A stretch of DNA of 64,000 bases, taken from positions 1-64,000 of the forward strand of contig NZ_VXDC01000011.1 of NCBI RefSeq assembly GCF_008711285.1, written 5' to 3'. Shown piece by piece: positions 18,334-26,644 of this stretch (positions are counted from its first letter, which is position 1; every line of letters starts with the position of its first letter). The translations under genes and the position numbers were made by a program. The notes below the pieces were generated by a model. It ran no database searches, was not told the DNA's origin, and saw nothing but the letters and a program-made list of their open reading frames with translations. Source of the DNA: Roseibium aquae (lineage in GTDB: Bacteria > Pseudomonadota > Alphaproteobacteria > Rhizobiales > Stappiaceae).

Positions 18334-19419
18334 TCAGGCCGCATCCTCAAGATTGGCGGTGGCAGATCCGTCGGCACCCCGCTCCAACCTGTCGCAGAGC
18401 ATCGCGGCGATTTCATCGAGCAGGACCGTGTTGTCCTTGATGATCCGGTCGGCCGCCCCGTTCAGCGCCATGATGTTTCCGGGTCGCGCATTGTCCATGG
18501 CTTCGGCATCCGCGGGGATATCGCCATTGATACGGATATATTGTGCCGTACCCATTTCGCCGAACAGGTGTTCGGCTTGGTAGCTGGCCGTTTGCGATTG
18601 GCCATCTGAAAAAATCGCGAGGATCGGCACGCCCTTCGACGGCTGCATCCAGCCGACGGCGCCCCAGCCTATGGCTTCTTGATAGGGAAAGGGTTGCTGC
18701 GGGGCCCGTCCCGTACCAAGCGACAAGATCATGATGTCTTCGGAGGCCCAGCCAAGTTTGCGGGCTTCCAAATAGGCTGCGATCGCGGGATCGTTCATGA
18801 AGACGCCGCCATCCACCAATGCCTCTTCGCGCCGGCGGGTCAGGTTCTCGATACGCGCAGGTTCAAAGAACGACGGTGCGGCGGTGGTGGCCCGAACGGC
18901 CTGCCAGAAATAATAATCGTCCGGCCTGCTGCCGTTCTGTTCGAGCCCGTTGGTCATGAAAACGGCTTTGCGTTGTTCGATATCATAGGCGGTGAGGACC
19001 AGGCGGGTCAGCGCGCTGGCCATGGACGTCCAGCCGAAGCGTTCCTTCAACAGTCGTTCCAGCGGCCGCGCGTCATAGGATTCGTCGAAAAGGCCGAACG
19101 GATTCAGCACCATCCGGCTGAGCCTCTTGCCAAGGGAATGCATGAAGATGTCGCGGGCCTCGGTCTCGTAAAAGTGCCGCAAGTCCGAGATTGTCGCCGC
19201 CGCTTCGCCTTTGTGTCCGCCGGGTTTTGGGGCCGCCAGAGCGGCCGCGATCAAGCCGCCGGTCGAGGTGCCGCACATCAGATCGAAACAGGCATGCATC
19301 GGTGCGGCGGTGCCGCGATGGGCCATGCGGCTTTCCAGAGATTCAAGAATGCGTAAGGGAATGAGACCACGCACGCCGCCGCCATCAATGGAAAGGATGA
19401 TTCTCTTTTTGTGCGCCAT
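18334..19419 (-). CDS. Patatin-like phospholipase
   Basis: A serine acyl hydrolase of 361 residues. The oxyanion-hole motif DGGGVRG is at residue 12, the nucleophile elbow GTSTGG at about 50, and the catalytic Asp in DGG (VDGGVFMNDP) near 200, which is a complete Ser-Asp dyad. There is no signal peptide, so it is probably cytoplasmic or membrane-associated, cleaving phospholipids or other lipid esters. It is transcribed with mepA. Patatins also serve as CBASS effectors, but no nucleotide cyclase or accessory gene is near, so an ordinary lipase is more likely. Confidence 0.92.
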   Translation of the reverse strand: MAHKKRIILSIDGGGVRGLIPLRILESLESRMAHRGTAAPMHACFDLMCGTSTGGLIAAALAAPKPGGHKGEAAATISDLRHFYETEARDIFMHSLGKRLSRMVLNPFGLFDESYDARPLERLLKERFGWTSMASALTRLVLTAYDIEQRKAVFMTNGLEQNGSRPDDYYFWQAVRATTAAPSFFEPARIENLTRRREEALVDGGVFMNDPAIAAYLEARKLGWASEDIMILSLGTGRAPQQPFPYQEAIGWGAVGWMQPSKGVPILAIFSDGQSQTASYQAEHLFGEMGTAQYIRINGDIPADAEAMDNARPGNIMALNGAADRIIKDNTVLLDEIAAMLCDRLERGADGSATANLEDAA

Positions 19420-19654
19420 GGTTTCCCCTCACTCTTAGCCTTTGACCGCAAAACGCGCGGACAAAAATTATCCTGCAACACAATGGAGATGTTTGCGCTG
19501 AAATACGACACAGCGATGGCAGCTCCCGGGATTTCAATAAAAGCTGGATCGTGGCATGGAAGGATCAAGGTCCGATCATCGTTTGGCCGGATCGCATGCT
19601 TGAAACGGGGCGGTGGCTGCCACCGCCCGGTCGCACCAAACGGGAAATCTACAC

Positions 19655-20701
19655 ATGAACATCGACCTGCTTCGCCGCCTTTGTGAGACACCGGGCGTTC
19701 CTGGCCATGAACACCGGGTTCGGGACCTGATCAACAGCGAGATCAAGGGGCTCTTCGATACGGTGGAAACGGACGCGATGGGCTCGCTTTTGTGCAAGCG
19801 GGAGGCCCGCAAGGCGCCCAAAAAAGGTGTGCCGCCGAAAAAGATCATGCTGCTGTGCCACATGGATGAGATCGGTTTTCTCGTGTCCCACGTGACGGAC
19901 AAGGGATTTGTTCATGTCCAGCCGGTCGGCGGTTTCGATCCGCGCAACCTGTTTTCAAGGCGCGTCCTGATCTCGACCGACGACGGCGATATCAAGGGGG
20001 TGATGAATCCGGGCGGCAAGCCGATCCATATCTCGACGCCGGAAGAGCGCAAGAAGGTTCCTGAACCGAAAGACTTCGTCATCGATACCGGCCTTGGCGA
20101 GAAAACGAAGGATATCGTCAAGATTGGCGATATGGTGACGATGGATGAGCCCTTGATCGAGATCGGCGACAAAATCGTGTCCAAGGCGCTCGACAACCGC
20201 GTGGCTTGCTGGCTGGGGATCGAGGCGATCCGTGCGCTGGGCAAGAGCAAGCACCAGAGCGAGATCCACGTCGCCTTTACCTGTCAGGAAGAGGTGGGCT
20301 TGCGCGGCGCCCGTACCGCCGCCTTCGCCATCAAGCCGGATATCGGGATTGGCATCGACGTCACCTTGTCCTGCGATACGCCGGGGGTATCCGAACCCGA
20401 TCAAACCACGGTTCAGGGAAAGGGGTTCGGCCTTCACGTCAAGGATTCCAGCTTTATCGCGGACCGCGATCTCGTGCGCGAGTTCGAGGCCCTGGCCATC
20501 AAGGAAAACATTCCCTTCCAGCGGACGATGCTGGCTGCCGGCGGTCAGGACGGCGCGGCTGCCCAGCAAGCGGCGGCTGGCGCCAAGGCCGTGGGGATCG
20601 TGGTGGGGACCCGGTACATACACACCGTAACCGAAATGATCCACAAGTCGGACCTTGAGGCCGCGCGGGGCATTTTGGCGGCATACCTGAAACAGGCCTG
20701 A
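19655..20701 (+). CDS. M42-family aminopeptidase
   Basis: A 348-residue cytoplasmic metallo-aminopeptidase of the FrvX/TET type, which normally forms large hollow assemblies that degrade peptides. The metal ligands of the family are all visible: His in LLCHMDEIGF, the bridging Asp in ALDNRVACW, the Glu pair in TCQEEVGLRGA, Asp in GIDVTLS, and His in GTRYIHTVTEM. Start ATG 19655 is the family start; the upstream extension is not supported. It stands alone, convergent with the unknown gene at 20884. Confidence 0.93.
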   Translation: MNIDLLRRLCETPGVPGHEHRVRDLINSEIKGLFDTVETDAMGSLLCKREARKAPKKGVPPKKIMLLCHMDEIGFLVSHVTDKGFVHVQPVGGFDPRNLFSRRVLISTDDGDIKGVMNPGGKPIHISTPEERKKVPEPKDFVIDTGLGEKTKDIVKIGDMVTMDEPLIEIGDKIVSKALDNRVACWLGIEAIRALGKSKHQSEIHVAFTCQEEVGLRGARTAAFAIKPDIGIGIDVTLSCDTPGVSEPDQTTVQGKGFGLHVKDSSFIADRDLVREFEALAIKENIPFQRTMLAAGGQDGAAAQQAAAGAKAVGIVVGTRYIHTVTEMIHKSDLEAARGILAAYLKQA

Positions 20702-20862
20702 TGTGTTTGACGGGTGGCGGGCCTATGCGCTGTCCGGCAAAAATGTCCAAAAGAAAGCCGGGCGGATTGTGCACCGCATTGCCGGTCCCGCTTTTGTCAC
20801 TCTATGCCGCGTTGGAACCTGAGTCTGTAAACGGGAACGTCAGAAGAGGCAGCAGGGTAAAT

Positions 20863-20890
20863 CGTCTAGCCAACTCGGGTTGGCTAGACG
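20863..20890. terminator. Perfect 12-bp stem-loop between convergent genes
   Basis: CGTCTAGCCAAC and GTTGGCTAGACG pair perfectly around a TCGG loop. The hairpin covers the TAG stop codon of the minus-strand gene (20884-20886) and lies 160 bases after the M42 gene. It lacks a long T-run, so it may act as a pause or RNA-end structure rather than a classical terminator. Confidence 0.5.
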
Positions 20891-21477
20891 GTTCGTCCGA
20901 ACAGGTTCGATACTTGCGTGCCGGTGCCGGCGTAAAGAGAGGCAACGGAGGCGCTTTGGGCGTTGGCCGTGATGCCGCCAAAGCTCGAGGTGATGTTGGA
21001 CGCGCTGGCGGACCGGGCGGACAGTCCGGTGCTGCTGTCATACGAAACACGTTCGAATGAGACGAATTGACCAGAAATCTTCTGCCCGCCAATCTCGGCT
21101 TCGATTGTCGTGGTCGAAATGCTGGCGCTCTCGTAAGCCACGTCGGCTTGCGTCATGGGTCTGGTTTCCTCCAGACCGAGCGCGGCCCGCAATTTGTTCG
21201 CAGTCTTCTGGTAGTCGTTGACATCGGCGAGCGCGCGGTCGCGATCCGCTGTGAAGTCGTTGCGGCCGTTTTTGCCGTTCTCAACCGCCTCGCGCAGTGC
21301 AGCGATGACCGTGGCGTCTTCATCCGCCTTTTTCGAGGCGGCTTCCAAAGCCGATGAAATGCCGTTTTCGGCAGCTTTGGCCTTGCCGCCCTTTGGAGCG
21401 GGGTCTGGTTCCCGTCCACTTGAGGTCAAACTGAGAAGACTCGCGTTCTGCGTCGTCGTTTGAACCGAAATTTTCAT
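20884..21477 (-). CDS. Hypothetical Ser/Ala-rich protein
   Basis: The 197-residue product has no cysteine, no signal peptide and no membrane helix. Residues about 38-105 look like a long charged helix (ALEAASKKADEDATVIAALR onward). The C-terminal 80 residues are rich in Ser, Thr and Ala (SARSASASNITSSFGGITAN). The N-terminus MKISVQTTTQNASLLSL is flexible. I do not recognise the family. The composition recalls proteins exported without a classical signal, such as flagellum-related or type I substrates, but that is a guess. It is separated from its neighbours and has a hairpin at its 3' end. Confidence 0.72.
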   Translation of the reverse strand: MKISVQTTTQNASLLSLTSSGREPDPAPKGGKAKAAENGISSALEAASKKADEDATVIAALREAVENGKNGRNDFTADRDRALADVNDYQKTANKLRAALGLEETRPMTQADVAYESASISTTTIEAEIGGQKISGQFVSFERVSYDSSTGLSARSASASNITSSFGGITANAQSASVASLYAGTGTQVSNLFGRTV

Positions 21478-21572
21478 GGCGGCGCGCTCCTGCGGTTAGG
21501 CCATCGTGCCTCTTGCATAGCGCGAAATCTTTAACGGATCCTTAACCTTTGTCGTTCGCCAGCCACTCCGCG

Positions 21573-22229
21573 CTATGTGAGATGAGCCGTCAAGAAACGG
21601 CCACCGAGCACCATGCCCCGTTCGTCAATCGTGTGACCGAGGCGGTCCAGCATGTGGCTTTCCACGGCGACGCCTTTCATCGCCAGAACCTCCGCGCTGC
21701 GGGATAAGTGGGAGCAGTCCACGACCTCATCGTCTTCACCGTGCACGATCAGGACCGGGCTCGTGGTGTTGATCCCGTCAAGCTGGTCCGGGCACGGCAG
21801 CAAGCCGGAGTATCCCAAAAGCGCGGCCGGCGGGATCGCTCGCCGTAAACCTGCATGAAAGGCCATCATTGCGCCTTGGGAGAACCCGACCAAAGCCAGA
21901 TCGCTGTCAGTCAGGCCATGACGCTGAAGTTCCGCGTCCAGGAAAGCGTCAAGCGCCGGCCGGGCGCTTTCAGCCCCGAGGCAACACTCGCGCATGTCGC
22001 GCTCGGTGAGGGCAAACCACTGGCGCCCTCCCACTGCGTCAAAAGGCAGGGAAGCCGGTGCGTCTGGTGCGGCAAAGGCAGCCTCCGGCAAAGCGTTGGC
22101 CCAAGCGCGGCCGAGGTCGATCAGGTCTGCGCCGTCCGCGCCATAGCCATGCAGGATGACGACGAGCTTGCGGGCCCTTTGCCCGGACAGGGGTTGGAGG
22201 CGGGGTCCATCAAGTGTCGGGAGAACCAT
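21573..22229 (-). CDS. Phospholipase/carboxylesterase family hydrolase (YpfH-like)
   Basis: A 218-residue alpha/beta hydrolase of the carboxylesterase-2 group. It has HGYGADGADL near residue 28 (oxyanion region), the nucleophile elbow GFSQGAMMAF, the catalytic Asp in HGEDDEVVD and the catalytic His in RLGHTIDE. The length fits. The likely substrates are short esters or lysophospholipids; the physiological one is unknown. It lies 25 bases downstream of the MFS exporter gene and may be transcribed with it. Confidence 0.9.
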   Translation of the reverse strand: MVLPTLDGPRLQPLSGQRARKLVVILHGYGADGADLIDLGRAWANALPEAAFAAPDAPASLPFDAVGGRQWFALTERDMRECCLGAESARPALDAFLDAELQRHGLTDSDLALVGFSQGAMMAFHAGLRRAIPPAALLGYSGLLPCPDQLDGINTTSPVLIVHGEDDEVVDCSHLSRSAEVLAMKGVAVESHMLDRLGHTIDERGMVLGGRFLTAHLT

Positions 22230-22254
22230 TCTTGCCGAACCTTTCGGAGTGTTA

Positions 22255-23487
22255 TTATCCTTGGGGATTGAACGGGGCGGGCCGTTTCTGGCCCTGAAGC
22301 GCCATGAGGCAGACGATTATTGAAAGCGCGATCAGGCTTGCGGCAATCAGAAACGGCGCTCCGGGAAAATAAACCGGCGTGTCCCCCGCCGTGAAGACCG
22401 CGAAGGTTTGGGTCATCAAGACCGGACTGATCATCATGGAAACGCCGATGACGCTATAGATGAGCCCTTGGAGTTCGCCTTGGGCGTTGTCGGGGATTTG
22501 ATTGGCCATCAAACCGGTGAGTGCGGCTTTTGTCATGGACCCGAAGGCGGCAAATGGGATGAGGGCGTAGACCATCCATCCCGCTCCAATAACAGCCAAC
22601 CCAACAAAGCTGAGAAGGTTTGCCAATTGTGAGATAAAAAACGTCCAAGCCGGTCCGAATTTCGGTTCCACAACCCGGATGAGATAGCCTTGGACAAAGG
22701 CAAATCCGAGACCGACAGCGGCAAGGGAAGCTCCGTTTTCAATGGGGCCCCAGCCAAACGATATTTGGGTGTAGTAAGCCCAGATGGCGGGGTACACGGC
22801 CTCTGCGACTTCGAATAGAAAAAGCGACAGCAGCAAGAGCCGGACGCCCGGAAACTTGCCGATTTGCAGCAGTGCACCGAGCGGGTTCGCACGTCGCCAG
22901 TCAAAGGCCCTGCGGTTTTCCCGCGCAAGGCTTTCCGGCAGCACAAGATATCCGAGAAGGAAATTCGCAAAGGACAGGCACGCCGCTGCATAAAAGGGTG
23001 CGCGCGGACCGAACTCTCCGAGCAAGCCCCCAATCGCCGGACCAAAGATAAATCCGATGCCGAACCCGGCTCCAATCAAGCCGAAATTCTTTGTCCGGTC
23101 TTCTTTGGTGGAGACGTCTGCGATGAACGCTGAGGCTGTGGAAATCGTGGCCCCGGCGATGCCTGACAAAATGCGGCCGACAAAAAGCATGGCCAAGCTG
23201 CTTGCCAAGGCCATGATGATGTAATCGACGGCCAAGGTGATCTGTGAAACGAGCAAAACCGGCCGACGTCCAAACCGGTCCGACAGATTTCCAAGAGTTG
23301 GCCCGACAAGAAACTGCATGCTGGCGTAGGCAAGGCTAATGAGACCGCCCCATTTGGCGGCCTCGCTCAGCGGAGCGTCGGTCAATTCTGTCAGTAAATC
23401 GGGTAGGACAGGCAAAATGAGACCGATGCCCATGGTGTTCAGGGCAACGGTCGCGAAAATGAAGATAAGAGCCCGTTTCGGGGGCAC
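22255..23487 (-). CDS. MFS transporter, TetA-like drug:H+ antiporter family
   Basis: A 410-residue, twelve-helix inner-membrane transporter. The N-terminal helix GIGLILPVLPDLLTEL and the cytoplasmic loop motif GNLSDRFGRRPVLL (motif A) are like TetA-type exporters. Motif C (GAGFGIGFIFGPAIGG) marks it as an antiporter type. The substrate is not predictable, since many TetA-like proteins do not export tetracycline and no tetR repressor is adjacent. Translation appears to start at GTG 23487, with AGGCGCTCAG upstream; the first ATG in frame would remove most of helix 1. Confidence 0.9.
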   Translation of the reverse strand: MPPKRALIFIFATVALNTMGIGLILPVLPDLLTELTDAPLSEAAKWGGLISLAYASMQFLVGPTLGNLSDRFGRRPVLLVSQITLAVDYIIMALASSLAMLFVGRILSGIAGATISTASAFIADVSTKEDRTKNFGLIGAGFGIGFIFGPAIGGLLGEFGPRAPFYAAACLSFANFLLGYLVLPESLARENRRAFDWRRANPLGALLQIGKFPGVRLLLLSLFLFEVAEAVYPAIWAYYTQISFGWGPIENGASLAAVGLGFAFVQGYLIRVVEPKFGPAWTFFISQLANLLSFVGLAVIGAGWMVYALIPFAAFGSMTKAALTGLMANQIPDNAQGELQGLIYSVIGVSMMISPVLMTQTFAVFTAGDTPVYFPGAPFLIAASLIALSIIVCLMALQGQKRPAPFNPQG

Positions 23488-23525
23488 CTGAGCGCCTAAT
23501 GCAGAAATTTAAAATCCAGTGCTCG

Positions 23526-25130
23526 TTACTCGGCAGCCACCAAAGCTGGTGCCGTCCATTCCCCACGTTCGACTTCGTCAATCTGTTTGTCAATCTGCCC
23601 GATGACGAACCGTGAGAAGGGGCCAAGGTGCACATATAAGGCCATGAGCATGAGAACCGGCTTCACAGCTCTTGGATTGGTGACGGCGGTCTGGATCAAG
23701 GTTCGCCAGAAAGGCCCTCTGAACTCCGGCCGTGTTATGGTCATCGCCCAGATCAGCCGCCCGAACAGCTTGAGATCATGCCACAGCCCGGCGCTAATGA
23801 TCGAGCCGTTTGCGCCTTTCATGTTCAGCATACTCGCTGTCTTGCGAACCCTGCCGAAATACGCCTCCGGAGAATAAACCTTGTCGACGATCTTGCGGAA
23901 ATCGCGCAAGATCTGGGCGCGCGGGCGCTTCGTGGTGAAGTTCAACCCGGCGGTACACTGATCGCCGTCCAATGTGTCCGGATCGTCGATGCCATGGTCG
24001 GCGTGCAACCGGCCCTCCTTCTCCAGGCGGCGGGTCAGCTGGGTGTTCGGCAGCGCATAGAGAAGACCGGTCATCGCGACGGGGATCGCCGCTTCTTCGA
24101 TCAGGTTTGTGATTTCGTCAGCGACTCGATCGCTTTCCTCGTCAAAGCCGACAATGAACCCGGCCACGACGAAGATCCCGGCTTCGTAGATCTTGTGCAC
24201 GCTTTTCGCGATATCCCGGCGTGTGTTTTGTTTCTTCCTTGTGGCGACCAGCACCAACGGGTCCGGGCTTTCGATCCCGATGAAAACCGAGAAGAAACCG
24301 GCCTCTTGCAGCATCTTGAGTAGTTCGGGATCGTCGGCAAGGTTGAGAGATGCCTCGGTCGACATCTCGAACGGATAATTGCGCGCCTTTTGCCAGGCGA
24401 TCAGCTCTGGCAGGAAGCCTTTCACCGCCTTCTTGTTGCCGATCAGGTTGTCGTCCACGAAGTCGACATGCCCGCGGTAGCCGAGTTCATAAAGCCGGTC
24501 GAGTTCGGCGAGCATCTGTGCGTTGGTCTTCGTCCGCGGAACCCGGCCATAAAGCTCGATGATGTCGCAGAATTCGCATGTGAACGGGCAGCCCCGCGAG
24601 AACTGGACACCGACTTGAACGTAGTTCTTGAATGTCAGGAGATCGAAGCGCGGGATTGGCGAGGACTGGACATCGGCCTTGAATTTTTCCGCCTCGAACG
24701 TTCCGCTGCGCACACCGCTTTCCCAGGCCTCTATGAACTTCGGCAGGATGCCTTCCGCCTCTCCAAGAACGCGGAAATCGGCGCGCTGGTAGATTTCGGG
24801 GCTGGAGGTTGCATCCGGACCGCCAACAGCGACCGGCACATTGTGTTGCTTGCACCGGTCGATGATCGACAGGCTGTCCGATTGTTGCGGAAGCATTCCA
24901 CCTGTCAAAACAAGATCGGCCGCGATCAAGTCGGCATCCTTGAGGTCTTCCGTGTTGCAATCGATCAACCGCAGGTTCCAGCTGTCGGGCAACATGGCAG
25001 CCAGTGTGATCAAGCCCAAGGGCGGAGCCGGATATTTCGCTCCCACCATCTCGCAGGTGGCACCATAGTTCCAGAATGAGCCTGAGTTAAACCTCGGATA
25101 AATCAGCAGCACATTCGGTGACATCGTCAT
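23526..25130 (-). CDS. B12-binding radical SAM protein (DUF4070, HpnP-like)
   Basis: The 534-residue protein has an N-terminal cobalamin-binding fold (about residues 1-150), a radical SAM core with the cluster motif CPFTCEFCD (about 182-190), and a C-terminal DUF4070 region. The stretches GGMLPQQSD, VDFVDDNLIGNKKA and GLLYALPNTQLTRRL closely follow the subfamily that includes HpnP, the hopanoid C-2 methylase. Several paralogues in this subfamily have no known substrate, and no hopanoid genes are nearby, so methylation of a lipid or other small molecule is only a suggestion. The start is supported by GGAG 9 bases upstream. It precedes the MFS exporter gene by 38 bases and probably shares a transcript with it. 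Confidence 0.9.
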   Translation of the reverse strand: MTMSPNVLLIYPRFNSGSFWNYGATCEMVGAKYPAPPLGLITLAAMLPDSWNLRLIDCNTEDLKDADLIAADLVLTGGMLPQQSDSLSIIDRCKQHNVPVAVGGPDATSSPEIYQRADFRVLGEAEGILPKFIEAWESGVRSGTFEAEKFKADVQSSPIPRFDLLTFKNYVQVGVQFSRGCPFTCEFCDIIELYGRVPRTKTNAQMLAELDRLYELGYRGHVDFVDDNLIGNKKAVKGFLPELIAWQKARNYPFEMSTEASLNLADDPELLKMLQEAGFFSVFIGIESPDPLVLVATRKKQNTRRDIAKSVHKIYEAGIFVVAGFIVGFDEESDRVADEITNLIEEAAIPVAMTGLLYALPNTQLTRRLEKEGRLHADHGIDDPDTLDGDQCTAGLNFTTKRPRAQILRDFRKIVDKVYSPEAYFGRVRKTASMLNMKGANGSIISAGLWHDLKLFGRLIWAMTITRPEFRGPFWRTLIQTAVTNPRAVKPVLMLMALYVHLGPFSRFVIGQIDKQIDEVERGEWTAPALVAAE

Positions 25131-25271
25131 GCGGTCGCTCCAATCGCGCGGTGACCTGGAGTTCTGGCAAACCGGATTGCCGAGCTTCAGGAAGGTGCGC
25201 GGAGCCTAACAAGAAAGCAGCTCAACGCAAAGGTCTCAGGTGGCCTAGATGGGGCCAATAAAATGGCTTTC

Positions 25272-25298
25272 AAATAAAAAGGGCGGTTGAACCGCCCT
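25272..25298 (-). terminator. Intrinsic terminator of the cold-shock-like gene
   Basis: On the minus strand AGGGCGGT-TCA-ACCGCCCT forms an 8-bp stem followed by TTTTATTTG. It lies 30 bases past the stop codon at 25328. Confidence 0.88.
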
Positions 25299-25327
25299 CC
25301 CTTGGTTCGACATGGTTCCGCGAGCCA

Positions 25328-25528
25328 TTAAAGAACCTTCAGATCCCCGGCGGTTGCACGTCCCAGGCGCCATTCAAGATCGAAGGCAACAATTTGACCT
25401 TCCTCAAGAGTTTCAATGCCCGAACGCTGAAGCGCGGTGGCGTCGACGAAGATGTCATCACCTTCGGCTGGTTCGATGGAGCCAATGCCCCGTCCAATGT
25501 CGAACCATTTTACATTTCCATGCAACAT
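25328..25528 (-). CDS. Divergent cold-shock-domain protein
   Basis: A 66-residue single cold-shock domain. It starts MLHGNVKWFDIGRGIGSI with a good GGAAAGAGAAACC upstream and is followed by its own terminator. The fold signature is clear: KWF, the position of RNP1, then DDIFVDATAL at RNP2. However, the RNA-stacking residues are changed. RNP1 normally reads KGFGFI and here is RGIGSI, losing two Phe, and the RNP2 His is Asp. Nucleic acid binding may therefore be weak or altered. Only the domain is supported; an upstream extension of the frame is not credible. Confidence 0.85.
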   Translation of the reverse strand: MLHGNVKWFDIGRGIGSIEPAEGDDIFVDATALQRSGIETLEEGQIVAFDLEWRLGRATAGDLKVL

Positions 25529-25916
25529 GGTTTCTCTTTCCAATGCTTTTGCCGGATTCCGACCGCCGCACACATATCGGGTCTTTAAAACGCGAACATG
25601 ACAATGGGTGCTTGGAGGCCGATCATGGTGACACGCGGCTCTGTGTGATCGCAATCCGTGGGTAACGGATAAAGCGCCCGGACCGCCTCGTTGCCGACAT
25701 CCCTTTTCCGGATATCCCTGGAACGAAGCTTGTTTTTGATAATGTGCCTTGTGTGCACAAAGACTGGGCGCTGCGCCTGATATGGTGATGTGCGCTTGGA
25801 ATGCAAGTCGGGATCGAGGGACGATCGTTCCCAAGTCGGCTTTCTCCCGGAAGCTGGCCGCCACCGGGACACCTGAGGCCTGGTTGGGCATTTTGAACGC
25901 GCTGGACGTTTCGACC

Positions 25917-26372
25917 TTAACGCGACAGTTCGCCGCGAATGACATAGCGCAATATGTCGACCACCTGCTCGGCGGTTTCAGCCACCGCGAGGGCCGCCGC
26001 GTCCACTTCCTTCAACGGGTGTGTCAGGGTCTCATCGTGCAGGACAATCAACGGCTTGCCAAGCGCGGACGCGTATCCGGCATCGAATGCGGCGTTCCAC
26101 TGCTTGTACTTGTCACCAAAGCGGACAACGACAATGTCGGACTGCTCGATCAGCGTGCGAGTGCGGATCGCATTCAGTTTGGCGCCCTTGTTGTCATGCC
26201 AGAATTTCTTTTCTTCCTGCCCCAGAATGTGAGCGCCGCAATCGTCGCTCGCGCCGTGGTCTGTCACTGGGCCGGAAAACACCACTGGAAGCTCCATGTC
26301 TTGCGCATCGCCGACAATTCGCTCCCGCCAGTCGGTATGGATTTCTCCAGACAGATACACGCTCCATTCCAT
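25917..26372 (-). CDS. ytoQ: YtoQ family protein
   Basis: The 151-residue protein matches the YtoQ family over its whole length: MEWSVYLSGEIHTDWRE, PVTDHGASDDCG, RTRTLIEQSDIVVVRFGDKY and AAFDAGYASALGKPLIVLHD. The fold resembles the nucleoside 2-deoxyribosyltransferase/YtoQ group, so a nucleoside-related activity is suggested by fold only; no biochemical role is established to my knowledge. Start ATG 26372 gives the family N-terminus and is preceded by AAGGGA. It stands alone between a cold-shock gene and an epimerase gene. Confidence 0.9.
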   Translation of the reverse strand: MEWSVYLSGEIHTDWRERIVGDAQDMELPVVFSGPVTDHGASDDCGAHILGQEEKKFWHDNKGAKLNAIRTRTLIEQSDIVVVRFGDKYKQWNAAFDAGYASALGKPLIVLHDETLTHPLKEVDAAALAVAETAEQVVDILRYVIRGELSR

Positions 26373-26644
26373 AACAAGAATGTCCCTTCGGTTACCGGTT
26401 TTGCCCATTTGGGCGCAGAGGATTTGAGCGGAGCCTCGGCCGGGCGGGGCCGATTGTCAACAAGTCTGGGAGGCGGGGGTACACCAGAGCTGATGGAGGG
26501 AACCGGCACGGTAGAGTGCATGGGACGGTCACGGGCCGCTGTGTGGCGCGGATCTTCCGTTTCGCCGCCAGAATGCGGCTTGGTCGCGTTTTTTAACCAC
26601 GCCGATTGGGGCGGCAGACTGTCCCCTTTCGGTGGTGAGGAGGC

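Noticed and set aside
18334..19419. The patatin as a CBASS (CapV-like) anti-phage effector.
   Set aside because: No cGAS-like cyclase, Cap2/Cap3 or other defence gene is nearby; neighbours are mepA and an M42 peptidase.
25131..25271. A cobalamin riboswitch upstream of the B12-binding radical SAM gene.
   Set aside because: No B12-box-like sequence is visible in the short 5' region, and a cofactor-binding enzyme need not be riboswitch-controlled.
25529..25945. An N-terminal extension of the cold-shock protein to 205 residues.
   Set aside because: The upstream residues are low quality and lack a domain; the internal ATG at 25528 has a good ribosome binding site and gives the exact domain start.
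26373..26644. Short open frames in the spacer between ytoQ and the epimerase gene.
   Set aside because: None has a ribosome binding site or a plausible composition; I see only non-coding sequence.
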